From Cylindrodendrum hubeiense (Eukaryota; Ascomycota; Sordariomycetes; Hypocreales; Nectriaceae): 30,507 nucleotides of DNA. The notes beneath the pieces were generated by a model, which saw only the letters and a program-made list of their open reading frames with translations, was not told the DNA's origin and ran no database searches. This document shows, one piece after another, positions 8,012 through 17,919 of this stretch (within the stretch, counting starts at the first letter, position 1; the number at the start of each line of letters is the position of its first letter). The position numbers and the translations under genes were made by a program. Location of the stretch: contig JAANBB010000463.1 of assembly GCA_014621425.1 (NCBI GenBank), positions 1-30,507 on the forward strand, given 5' to 3'.

Positions 8012-11000
8012 CTACTCCAGCTTGAGTTGCTCAAACTGCTTGATGGTCTCCTCGAAGCTCTGGAGCTCCTGCTTGGCGTCCGCCAATCTCTTCTGGTCAG
8101 TCTCCTGGACTGCGGCCGAGACCTTCTCGACGTAGCCCGGATCCTTCAGGATCTTCTCCTGCTTTTGGATGTTAGACTTGGCCTTGTCGAGCTTCTTTTG
8201 AGCCTTGGCGATCTCAGCATCGAGGTCAACGCGACCCTTGACGTGCAGGAAGACGGCAGCCTCAGTGGAGACAGGGTAGGCAACGCAACCAGCGGGTCGG
8301 GCAGCGTCGGGGCTGAGGATCTCAACATCCTTGATGCCCTTGCCGCTGAGCGTCTTGATGGAAGACACCTGCTGCTTGACAGTGGTCAGGGAGGTCTCGT
8401 TGTAACCCTGGATGATGACTAGAGGCGAATTAGCAAGCGTATCTCAGGTGATATCAGCGTCAGAACTCACCATTAACCTCATCCTTGATGGCATACTCGG
8501 CCATCAAAGATCGAGCAGCCTTGACGCAGCCAAGAACAAGTTCGTAAGCGGCCTCAGACTCGGGGTCATCCAACTCAGCAGAGTAAGCGGGATACTGTGC
8601 GATCATGATGGACTTGGTCTCATCCTCGGGTCGTCGAGGCATTCTCTGCCACATCTCCTCAGTGATGAAGGGCATGAAAGGATGGATCATGGTCAGAGCA
8701 GTCTCCAGGGTGGTGTACAAGGTCTGGATGGCGGACTGGCGCTCCTCCTCGGTGCCGTCACGGATGATGGCCTTGGAGTTCTCGATGTAGACGTCGCACA
8801 GCTCATTATACCAGTATCGGTAGACGATGAGGGTAGACTTGGAGAACTCGCGGCCCTCGAGAGCCGCGTTGATTTCTCGGGTAGCGCTGTTCATCTTGTG
8901 CAGAATCCATCGCTCTGCCAGAGTCTTACCACGGACAACGCCGGACTTGGCAGGAACAAAGTCCTTGGGAAGGCTTCCCAGAACGTACTTGGTAGCTTGG
9001 AACTACAGAATCGTTGGTCAGTGAAAAGTAGTTCATCGAGGCTTGCGCAACTTACAATCTTGTTACAGAACTTGCGGTATCCGTGAATGCTATTGTGTGT
9101 CAGTATATGTGCCAGACAATCTCAGGATACAAACTCACATCTTCACATCCAAGTTGATGTCTGCACCACCGGTAGTGGCGTTGATCATGGTGAAACGCAG
9201 GGCGTCGGCACCACACTGGGGAATGCCATCAGGGAACGCAGTCTTCTGGTACTTGGTGGCCTTCTGGACCTCACTAGGATGCAGGTTTCCTTGGAGGAGC
9301 TTGTCGTGGAGAATCTGCAGATCGATGCCAGAGATGACATCCAGGGGGTCAACGACGTTGCCCAAACTCTTGCTCATCTTCCTACCCTCGGAATCACGGA
9401 CAAGACTGTGGCAGTAAACCTCCTTGAATGGGATCTCGCCGGTCATCTTCAATCCGAGCATGATCATTCGGGCGATCCAGAAGAAGAGAATATCCCATCC
9501 AGTTTCCAGGACCGAGGTAGGGTACAGGTTCTGCAAGTCGTGAGTCTTGTTGGGCCATCCCAGGGTGCTGAAAGGCCAAAGACCAGACGAGAACCAGGCT
9601 TTGAAGATGGTTAGCACTGCAATAAAAGAAAGAAGCCTTACACAACTTACTGTCAAGAACATCCTCATCTCGCTCAAGGGTGAATGTCTTTCCAGGCAGG
9701 GCGGCCTTGGCCTTGATCTCAGCCTCCTGCTCAGTGCGACCAGAGAACCAGAGCTTCTCCTCGGGAATGTCTCCAGCGCCACCCTCAATCTTAGCGAAGT
9801 AGACGGGGCACTGGTGTCCCCACCACAGCTGTCGGCTGATACACCAGTCGTTAATATCCTCGAGCCAGCGGTAGTAGCTCTTTTCCGCGGACTCGGGTCG
9901 GATCTTAATCTTGCCATCCTTGACGACTTGAAGAGCCGGCGCGGCTAGGTCCTTCATGCGGACCCACCATTGAGGCTTCATGATGGGCTCAATGATGTCC
10001 TTGGACTTTTCGCACAGAGGAACCTTCATGGCGTTGTCCTTCTTGTCCACATACAGACCCTTGGCCTTCAGGTCATCCTGGATTGTGTACCGAACGTCAA
10101 ATCGCTTCTGGCCCTTGTAAGGACCAGCGTTCTCGTTCAACAGACCGTCGTCAGTGAGGATATTAATAAATTCGAGCTTATGCTTCTGACCAAGGGTGAA
10201 ATCGTTGGGGTCATGAGCAGGAGTCAGCTTGACGGCTCCAGTTCCAAACTCCATGTCGACATACTCGTCGGCAATGATGGGAAGCTTTCGGCCCTCGATG
10301 AAGGGGTGAATGGCGGTCTTGCCGACAAGGTGCGTGTATCGCTCATCCTTAGGGTGGACAGCAATACCAGTATCACCCAGCATGGTCTCAATACGAGTAG
10401 TGGCAACCTCGATCATCTCGTCGGATCCTTCCACGGCGTACTTGAAGTGGACGATAACGCCGAACTCGACCTTCTTCTCGTAGCCAGGAACCTCGAGAAG
10501 AGTGCGTCCAGTCAACTCCTTGTTGACGACCTCGAGGTTGGAAAGGGCGGTGTTGAGCTTGGTGCACCAGTTGACAAGGCGGTTGGCTCGGTAGATGGTG
10601 CCCTCCTCGTGGAGCTTAACCCAGGTCTCGGTGACAGCCGCAGAGAGGTTGGCATCCATGGTGAAAGCTGCGTCTCGTTAGTACTTGTGCGGCATTCTCA
10701 AGATTATATAACCTACCCTCTCGGGACCAGTCGAATGATCCACCCATGCTGGTCAGGGCCTTGTTGATACGCTTGTGGTACACATCCTTCCAGTCCCAGA
10801 CAGTCTCAACAAACTTGGCTCGGCCAAGATCATGACGAGTCTTGCCCTCGCGTCTCCACAGCATGTTCTCTACAACACTCTGGGTAGAAATACCAGCGTG
10901 ATCGCAGCCAGGGACCCAGAGGGTTGTCTTGCCCTGCATACGGTTCCATCGGACCATAAGATCCTGCAGCGAGTCGCCCAGAGCGTGTCCCATGTGCAGA

Positions 11001-11627
11001 GCACCAGTGACGTTAGGGGGAGGGTGAACGATGACGAAGCTTCCGGCATCCTTGACAGTGCCGTCAGGCTTGAATTCGGGCTTGAAAAGACCCTCCTTCT
11101 CCCACCAGCTATACCATGCCGACTCGACGGCAATGGGGTTGTAGGCCTTGAAATGGGGGTCGTCGAACGATCGGATGCGCTTCTTGTCGCCTTCGGGGGT
11201 ATCTTCGACGTACTCGGGGATGGGCTCCTCCTCGGGCTTCTTCTCCTTGACCTTCTTCTCCTTGACGGGCTTGGGGGCGCTGGTAGCCTTTGCCTTCTTG
11301 GCATCGAATTTGGCCTGCTTCTCGGCCTTCTTTCGGTCCTTCTCCACTGTATACCGTAGTCAGCCAACCGGTTGTCGAAGTGGACAGGCCATGGTTTAAA
11401 TAGGGCATATTCGAAGAGGGGCACATACACTCCTTTGCGGTCTTCACCTTGGGCGCACCGCCGGCGTCAGTCGCAGCATCAGCAGCCGCGACAGCCGGGG
11501 CGCTGGGAGGCTGCTCATTGCCCTCGCCGGCCGCAACTATACAGCGCAGTGGTTAGCAATCCGGCCAATATGCTGTTGGCGTCGAGCAATGCTTACTTGG
11601 GGTTCCTCGACCCGTGTTGGTCGCCAT
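8012..11627 (-). CDS. VAS1: Valyl-tRNA synthetase, cytosolic and probably also mitochondrial
   Basis: This class I aminoacyl-tRNA synthetase charges tRNA-Val and edits mis-activated threonine. Eight exons join in frame: 11627-11597, 11536-11429, 11346-10717, 10667-9651, 9598-9139, 9089-9056, 9002-8471 and 8418-8012. They sum to 1073 codons, matching family size. Introns have GTRNGT-type donors, and several have clear CTAAC branch sites. Seen: a Lys/Glu-rich appendix (about 47-100), HMGH signature at 164-167 after PPPNVTGAL, a central editing domain, [22 protein letters not shown] at 669-673, an anticodon-binding region, and a C-terminal coiled coil (about 999-1072). In Neurospora (cyt-20) and yeast (VAS1) one gene makes both cytosolic and mitochondrial enzyme. 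Here in-frame codons before the first ATG resemble a presequence without an AUG. A TGACTCA site lies upstream. Confidence 0.96.
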
Positions 11628-11708
11628 AGTAACTCGCGTGGTTGTCAAGGGTCGAATTGGTGACACTGAGCGCACCCGAAGTGCTCGTACCGCAAGTCGA
11701 AACGTCGT
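11628..11708 (-). other. In-frame presequence-like extension of ValRS, possible ACG start
   Basis: The reading frame of the ValRS ATG stays open upstream. From tandem ACG codons (11708-11706 and 11705-11703), 26-27 codons run to the ATG at 11627. They contain six Arg, several Ser/Thr, alternating hydrophobics (FRLAVRALRVRSVS) and no Asp or Glu, as in a mitochondrial targeting peptide. No in-frame ATG exists upstream in the open stretch. Non-AUG starts for mitochondrial synthetase forms are known in yeast ALA1 (ACG) and GRS1 (TTG). Which codon initiates, and whether any does, is inference. Confidence 0.5.
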
Positions 11709-11790
11709 GCCGGATATGAATGTATGAAGCCCGTAAGTTGGGGCTTCAGACTGGGTTCTACGCGAAAACTGGTTAAAAACCCAACAAGAG

Positions 11791-11797
11791 TGACTCA
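11791..11797. promoter_or_regulatory. TGACTCA, Gcn4/CPC1 binding site
   Basis: A perfect TGACTCA heptamer lies 164 nt upstream of the ValRS start codon. This is the consensus for the bZIP regulator of general amino-acid (cross-pathway) control, Gcn4 in yeast and CPC1/CpcA in filamentous fungi, which activates aminoacyl-tRNA synthetase genes. A chance heptamer is possible, but position and target fit. Confidence 0.6.
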
Positions 11798-12164
11798 GCG
11801 TCAGAGTCTCGATGACAAGATGTAACACGCCCACAAATTTGAGTCACAAGCATTGACATCGGACGGTGCAGGCGGGAATGAGGGGCAAGCGCTGGGTGTG
11901 GCGGTGCATTTTATGGTGGGGTGAGTGAGGGGCAGCTTCAGCCACGATCAGCCACGACTAGCCACACCCGGAAAGCACCTAGAAACATGTGTGTGGGTGA
12001 TGTTTCGAGAGAACCGAGCTTCTCAAGGGTGGCTTTTTATGACCAAGTTATTTGTCAAATATTCTAGCCCTTTCTCCCTCTTTCATCCGGCACATACCTA
12101 GATTCAACGTTCCACGACTTGGTTCACTGCCCCGTATTTCCCAGAGCCACATGACGCTATCTTG

Positions 12165-13721
12165 ATGGCACTTCGCTTGGCATGGCGAGCTTCGAGGAGC
12201 CGGACTTGGGGTAGTATCGCAACTGGCGGCCGTAGAGCATATTCGACCAGAAATGACTCCACCTGCTTCTCTGTCGATTTGGGTGCTTCTAGTAAGGTAA
12301 GTAATACTCAGTAATACTCCAACTACCACTTTCACACGGTCCACTGACCCGTCCTAGGACTTGTCTTCGCTTCTTCGAGGGATCAAGAAACAAGTGAACT
12401 TGGCCAACCCCGACCGCCATAATGCGGCTGTCATTCTTGCGACGCCCCAGTATGCAAAGCTTCTCGAGGACGAGGCCTTCATGAAGGAGTTTGTCGACTT
12501 CATGTCGGGCTCCGAGAAGGTAGAGCAGTTCCACGTCCTCGGTGCCGTGGTTGACCATGTTGCTCCTCCGGTGCCCAGGAACAACCCCGTTCAAGGGTTA
12601 TCCATATTGCGAGGTCGCTTGGATTCGATCCTGCCGGATCTATGGACTCCGGCACCTCCAAAGGCGGTTGAAGATGCCGACAAAGTTGCGGCTCTCACCA
12701 TCGACTTTGGCAATCCTCACCTGACCATGCCGTTGGCCAATACCACATTCCTAAACCATCGGACCTCTACCCTTCTTGCGAGCCGATTCGATCTCAGCCA
12801 GGGATCTCCTCGTCTAAGCGAGCGAATTGAGAAGCATTGGCAACAAATTACTCTGCCACTCGAGGAGCAGCTGCAGTCCGTCAGGGATCTGGGTCTCTGG
12901 GCTCCCTTGGTTCCCCTGACTCACCCACGTGTGGTAACTGAAAGCTTCGGCAACATCGTGCGGCGTATAAATCTGAATAATGAATCCACTCCTGCTTCTA
13001 ACGAACTCGAACCTGCAGTTGATGAGCTTCACAACCGAAAGTCCTACCTGGTGAAGCAGTCTACCATGGGTGTGTGGGCAATGATTATGCCCCCGGTATA
13101 TTCACAATCCGGAGCGGACATATCCAGCCCACGCGATCCAGATCCAACTGCGACTTTTGACGAGAATCACTCTGCCACAGACCTGATGTCAGCAACTTCT
13201 AGTCGCCTTCAGGAGCTATACGGGCAAGGTGGTCGCCTGTACCAGATATGTATGTTTTCCAGCAGCCAAGTGTCAATACAAAGTTCTAACACAAGTGAAC
13301 AGTGAGTGGCGGTGGCGGTTGGGGTGCGAAGAAGGGCTTGCTGTCACTTGACCCTCAACGAACCCATTTCTCCTTGTCAGAAGAGGAAGAGATGCAAAGG
13401 TTCATCCAAGCAATGGATGGTGGTAACTTTGTCCCTGTTGGCTCCAAGATTCAGTTTTTTGCATCGACAGAGACAGCCGCCAAACCAACGAATGGGGCCT
13501 TCTCAGGTGTCGTTTTTGGCACGGCTGGTGCTGCTTCCGCTTCAGCAGATGAGTCTTCCGACACAGGCCCAGTTGTTCTTGAGAATATTTTTGGTGCCCT
13601 GTCGGACGAGGGCGTCTTTGTTACCTCGTCGGATGCTGCCGCTGATACAACACCTGGATTCAACAATGACTGGAGACTTAATGTTCCGCACTCTCGAATA
13701 TTTGTCGGGAAGGCAGATTAA
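12165..13721 (+). CDS. Mitochondrial-targeted conserved-type protein of unknown function, possibly FIST-like
   Basis: Three exons join in frame: 12165-12296, 12358-13249 and 13303-13721, giving 480 residues. The first exon encodes a classical presequence: MALRLAWRASRSRTWG, then RRAYST, whose RRAY fits an R-3 type cleavage by the matrix peptidase. No transmembrane segment is evident. The block NAAVILATPQYA, then VLGAVVDHV, then GLSILRGRLDSILPDLW resembles the order seen in FIST N-terminal sensory domains (weak, by eye). A striking SGGGGWGAKKGLLSLDP motif is at about 343-359, spanning the second intron. The C-terminus ends in GKAD. The start is chosen because it is the only in-frame ATG giving the presequence. 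It is divergent from ValRS. Function is unknown, and the FIST suggestion is tentative. Confidence 0.8.
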
Positions 13722-14161
13722 TTTTCCTAAACGACCTCCATCTCTTGAAATGGCCCCAGATAGGCGTAATCTGGTGGCTTTGTACGTGTAGGTGTACAAT
13801 GCAAATCATGTACTATACTCCCCCAAATATGAACGGGGCATATCATGTCAATAAATAATGTTGGCTCAGCCGACAGATCTACTAAGTGGTGCGAAGTCTA
13901 CTCCACTACATATATTTACCGTCATAACCAGTCCACGAGCGCGAGGCCTAGTGACAATGATTGTTCGCCTTGTACTGCATCTTGAGATAGACTCCTCCAT
14001 AAGCCTCATCGATGATGTTCCGTCATTCGCCCGGTTGATGGGGGGGGGGATGCTCAGTCCAGGTCGTGGAAGGCAGTGTGGGAAGTAGGTGGGCATCTTG
14101 GCCGACATCTCCTGGGGGAGGTTAATATACTGATTATGGAGACATCGTATCACAAGCAACC
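13722..14161. other. Intergenic region before the tRNA gene
   Basis: These 440 nt hold the 3' end of the upstream gene, with an AATAAA at 13850-13855. A short inverted repeat is visible around CGAGCGCGAGGCCTAG (about 13937-13952), and an unbroken run of nine G is at about 14041-14049. No coding evidence. Confidence 0.5.
13850..13855 (+). terminator. Candidate polyadenylation signal of the mitochondrial unknown gene
   Basis: A perfect AATAAA lies about 130 nt after the stop codon at 13721 in an A/T-rich context. Candidate only. Confidence 0.45.
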
Positions 14162-14263
14162 GGTGAGATGGCCGAGTTGGTTATGGCGCCAGGTTAAGGT
14201 CAACCTTAACACCTCAATTTCCTGGTGGAGCAATCCTCCTGGGTTCGAATCCCAGTCTCATCA
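14162..14263 (+). tRNA. tRNA-Leu, anticodon AAG, with a 20-nt intron
   Basis: The sequence folds as a class II tRNA. The acceptor GGTGAGA pairs with TCTCATC (one G-T pair), discriminator A at 14263. The D stem is GCC/GGC. The anticodon stem is CCAGG (14189-14193) with CCTGG (14221-14225). The loop T-T-AAG-G puts anticodon AAG at 14196-14198, decoding CUU leucine. A 20-nt intron at 14200-14219 begins one base after the anticodon, the standard position, and contains CCTTAA, able to pair with the anticodon loop. A long variable arm (GGAG...CTCC) and T arm CTGGG-TTCGAAT-CCCAG follow. The internal A and B boxes (TGGCCGAGTTGG and GGTTCGAATCC) match polymerase III promoters. A T-rich stretch follows. 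Confidence 0.93.
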
Positions 14264-15376
14264 TTTATTTTTGCATCTTTCGTGTATTTCTTTTTGCATG
14301 CAGTGATATTTTCTTGATGTTGCGTTTGACGTTTTGCTGGAGATTTGCAGAGTTTTTACTGTGCGGCAAAGGCTGATTCTACACGGCCAATCACGAGGGG
14401 ATGTGGTGTTACCCAATTAGGCAATGCAACACGAAAGGTCCGTCTGCTTCAGAAGTTATGTGAGCCACGGTGGGAGACAGGGGACGGAGATGCATGAATA
14501 TCAGGGCCGTAATTAATTCGTCCTTGGGACCCATCTTCCATAGCTTTGTTCACTTGACCTGGAATATGTATTACGTGCCGATTACTAGTTAACAACTCGA
14601 CGTCATTTAACCAGTCAGTTGATCGCCGAACAATCACACGAGCCACCAACTCAACGACCAATTCAATAGTCTCACCAGGGTCATATTACGTATTGGTACT
14701 CTATATATTCAGATCCCAAGTCATATAGGTGAATGTACAATAAAGGACAGTGCCTTCCTTCCGAAACTGTACATTAATCCACTTCAGGTTTAGCTGAGCA
14801 TGTCCAGAGCCATTAGGTATAGGATTAAGTTAAAAGCAGTATTTCTCTTTACTAAATTCTTGCATTGAATAGGAATATCAAGGCAATGAAGGTGTTTGTA
14901 CTTTCGCCCGGGTAGGTGTACAGATGTGCGGGTGTACTGAGAGCCATTCTTTCACAGTACCGGCTGGCACGGGGCACGGAACTCCATCCACTCAAATGCG
15001 TAACATGTAAACTCCAACGGTCGCATGACTAACCCCATCAATGACTGAAGGCCAAGAAATGACAAAAAGAATGCCGAGGCCTCAGAATTGCTGACACTCG
15101 GCCACGGCGTTGGTCGACGTCACTCGTCCAGGGTTGGAGAGATGAGCAGCCGCAAAACCAGATTTGACCGTCGCGGGGTATGCCCAATCACCCGATTGCC
15201 TCACCAGGGTTACATCATGACGATTAGAGACGGGATTGTATTATAACACGCTACGCCACGCCTATCAACCATTCCGCGTACATGTGGATTTAGCTTTCAT
15301 CTATGATCGAAGTCATCAAATCCCAGACTTGGATCAAATTTCGCCGTCGTCGCTATATTGAAAGACGACTTTACCC
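14264..15376. other. Intergenic region without recognisable genes
   Basis: About 1.1 kb of mixed composition. Open frames are short and uninformative (the longest is about 70 codons). I see no repeat, mobile element or RNA gene. The right end should be the promoter of the poly-Asp protein gene. Confidence 0.5.
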
Positions 15377-15639
15377 ATGTCACCCAAGCAGGCCAAATCA
15401 GCATCCCAAGCCCCAGGGCCGGAAGCTGGGAAACAGAAGCGACCGAACAGTGCCCCTGTCCTTAGTCGTCGAAAGGTCCGAAGGCCGACTGAGATTGTTA
15501 CTTCTGAAGAGACATACATACCCATCGAAGATGAGGATGCGGGTAGTCTTGATTCATCCGATGAAGATGATGTAGTGAGCATCGACCTGTCGGAGGAAGA
15601 GGATGATGAAGATGAAGAAGATGACGACGACGATGACGA

Positions 15640-15672
<33 letters not shown>

Positions 15673-16208
15673 TGATGATGATGCCGAGAGTGTCTACCTT
15701 ACAGACTCAGATGAAGCCGAAGAGATAAATCCTAAAGCAGTTTCTCGAATTCCTGCAGGTACAAGACGATCAATATCATCACGGAATCCCTCGACCTCCG
15801 TCGTTCGACCCGACAACAGGGACGTGTCACAATCACATTGTACTTTTGTTCAGACTCGAACAGAGACCACGCAATGGATGGTGGCGCAACAACGATCACA
15901 GGGGGCGTCACCTCGAGACATGACTATAGCTCGTGGAGGCACCTCAACCCGACAACAAACCGTACGTCGGCAATCCCCGAGGGCCAATCCACTTGCCGGA
16001 CAAGGCGGAGGTATATCGAGGGGAAATAGTATGAGGCTGAATATGAGCTTGAGCGTCGATGTGCAGTTCAATGGGCTCGTGACGGGCCGAAACTTGTCTC
16101 TCGCCGGTGTAAGAAGCCCCCCAGTCCGATGATGGATAAGGAGACTGACAAAACCAGGGCCAACTGTCGTATTCCTGGTCTGGCAGTCACCGCACTGAAT
16201 CAAGGTAG
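15377..16208 (+). CDS. Acidic poly-aspartate protein of unknown function
   Basis: I do not recognise the family. The preferred model has two exons, 15377-16108 and 16158-16208, for 260 residues. The 49-nt intron has donor GTAAGA, a CTGAC branch site and acceptor CAG. Without splicing the frame ends at 16132 with a slightly different, shorter tail (251 residues). Order of features: a Lys/Arg-rich N-terminus (about 1-40, possible nuclear signal), a very acidic block centred on a run of about 20 Asp (about residues 58-102), a Ser/Thr/Arg-rich disordered middle, and a C-terminal alternating hydrophobic segment (MRLNMSLSVDVQFNGLVTG) that looks beta-strand-like and continues across the splice into QLSYSW. 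Acidic tracts suggest histone or basic-protein binding, but this is inference. Confidence 0.65.
15597..15684 (+). repeat. GAC/GAT trinucleotide repeat encoding poly-Asp
   Basis: A near-perfect run of GAY codons, with a few GAA/GAG at the left, encodes the acidic block of the host gene. Such runs are prone to length change by slippage. Confidence 0.9.
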
Positions 16209-16365
16209 AGAGGCCGATATGGATCACGATTTGTTGAAGGAAGGCTCCAAGGTTGCGAGTAATAGGTCGAGTTAAAGAATTGTTAAAGCTTGAAAGGTGG
16301 AGTCTTCAGCTTGTGGATGCGCTTAACAATCTGGTGATGTACATAGTTGAACTTTGACAAGACAG

Positions 16366-17919
16366 TTACTCAATCATGTCCATGTCGTCCACAGGGGCCT
16401 GAGCCTCAGCCTGAGCCTGCGCCGGAGCGGCCGCTGTGTTGGATGCATCTGGGGCTGCGGCGCTGCCTCCAAAGTAATCTGCCATTTCCGCATCAAGCTC
16501 CTCTTGCGTCTTCTTTCCGCGGGGGTTGCCCCGTCCTCCACGTCCGCCTTCCTGATCCTTGCCGCCTTCTCGGTTGTTGTCCCGGTTGTCTCGGTTGTCT
16601 CGGCGCGCACCAGGGCGACGACCACCACGTTGTCTCCGGGGCATTGGGCTCCTCGATCGGCTACCCTGACCAGGGACGTATCTGTCAATACCCTTGCGGG
16701 TAGCATCCTCATCATCGATCCGGCGATGAGGAGAAAGAGACCGAGTCCTATCTCCAGGAGCAGAGATTCGGTCCGCCAAGGGGCGGCCAGGCATGACAGC
16801 CGTGTCGAAGGGGTTTCGGGCTGGGCCACTTGGCAACAGAGTCAATCGGATGGGTTGTCCTGCATTTTGTTTAGCATACGGAAGCCCCAAAGGGGGTTTC
16901 GGGCGACCTACCATTAGCATTAGCACCATCAAACTGGCGGACGGCCTCCTGGGCGTCTTCCTTCTGCTCGTAAGTTACATAAGCCGTGCCCTCAGATCGG
17001 CCGGCGCGATCGTAGCGCAGCTGTAATCGGGCCACTGGGCCAATTCTCTTAAAAAGCTCCTATAACTCGAGTGAGCAAAGATATTGAACACAACTGATAG
17101 GCCGAAACGTACGTCAAGATCGTCCTCGGTGAGATCGTAGTGGATGTTGTCAACGCGGACCTTTGAGCCCTTGGAATCGCTATAGGAACAAGGTATTAGA
17201 GAGGTGGGATTGCGTGGAAAGAGTTGGCAGGAGCATACTGTTCGGGCGACTCGCGGCGACGGCGCGGAGCAGCAGGGCCTCTGCGAGAGTCTGAAAATAG
17301 GTGAGACTCAAAGGAATCAAAATAGACGGCAAAGATTATTACTGTTCTCCTCGTATCGGTCATGGACCCATTCACTATATCGAATTAGGGCACGTCGAGG
17401 GAAGTCTTGGAATGGCGACTAACCTGTCGAGGTTTCGGGAGTCGTCTCGGAAGGACTGTTGGAGGGAAGGGTGCTCTGGTCAGCAACGAGATTCAGAGTG
17501 CAAAGCCGTCTTCAACAGCCAAAAGCTCCGGGCATCGGTCGATGAACTGCGAGGAGGGCTGCGGAGGTCGAGTAGGCATCATCAGAGGACGGGCGGGAGG
17601 GAGGGTTGATCAACCTGGCACACCGACGTCAACCCTGGAGTCTGGAGAAGGCAGCGCGACGGATGGGTAAGACACTGACCTTTTTCACCCCGTCACGGGG
17701 GTAGTCCGGGCGAGGCTCGCGGCGGCGACCTCCACCGCGGCGGTTGCGAGGTCCATTATTGTTGCTGTTGTTGTTGTTGTTGTTGCTGCTGCTGCGCTGT
17801 CGAGGGAGTCAGTCAAAGTTGGGAACAGGTCGCAAGGCTGGGCGCCAGCGCGAGAGCGGAGGGAGACATACGGTGTCGGCGATGATCTCGTCGAGACCGC
17901 GGTCCATCTTGTCAGCCAT
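16366..17919 (-). CDS. YRA1: mRNA export adaptor of the Yra1/ALYREF (REF) family
   Basis: REF proteins link the helicase Sub2/UAP56 and the Mex67 export receptor to spliced mRNA within TREX in the nucleus. Seven exons join in frame: 17919-17872, 17796-17680, 17455-17424, 17280-17239, 17179-17113, 17059-16912 and 16859-16366, giving 315 residues. The N-terminus MADKMDRGLDEIIAD is the UAP56-binding motif. Then come a poly-Asn run and an RGG/Arg-rich segment. One RRM spans about 86-162, with RNP2-like VRVDNIH at 87-93 and RNP1-like GRSEGTAYVTY at 122-132. An Arg/Gly-rich tail contains LDAEMADYF (273-281), the conserved C-terminal REF/FoP motif. The exon 3-4 junction is the least certain because a competing acceptor lies 10 nt upstream but breaks the frame. 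It is divergent from MNN9. Confidence 0.88.
17281..17679 (-). other. Two long introns flanking a 32-nt micro-exon in YRA1
   Basis: Intron 2 (17679-17456, 224 nt) and intron 3 (17423-17281, 143 nt) are two to four times longer than most other introns in this window. They surround a 32-nt exon. Open frames on the plus strand across here are shadows. In budding yeast, YRA1 is autoregulated through inefficient splicing of its intron. Confidence 0.6.

Larger units (their letters stand above)
11628..12164. promoter_or_regulatory. Divergent promoter of ValRS and the mitochondrial unknown protein
   Basis: About 540 nt separate two start codons on opposite strands. Elements seen are a TGACTCA site at 11791-11797, direct repeats of CAGCCACGA at about 11939-11957 followed by a third partial copy CTAGCCACA, and the presequence-like extension of ValRS. 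There is no other gene. Confidence 0.55.

Noticed and set aside
11429..11536. Separate small gene upstream of the ValRS body
   Set aside because: It is the second ValRS exon; frame, donor and acceptor join it to both sides.
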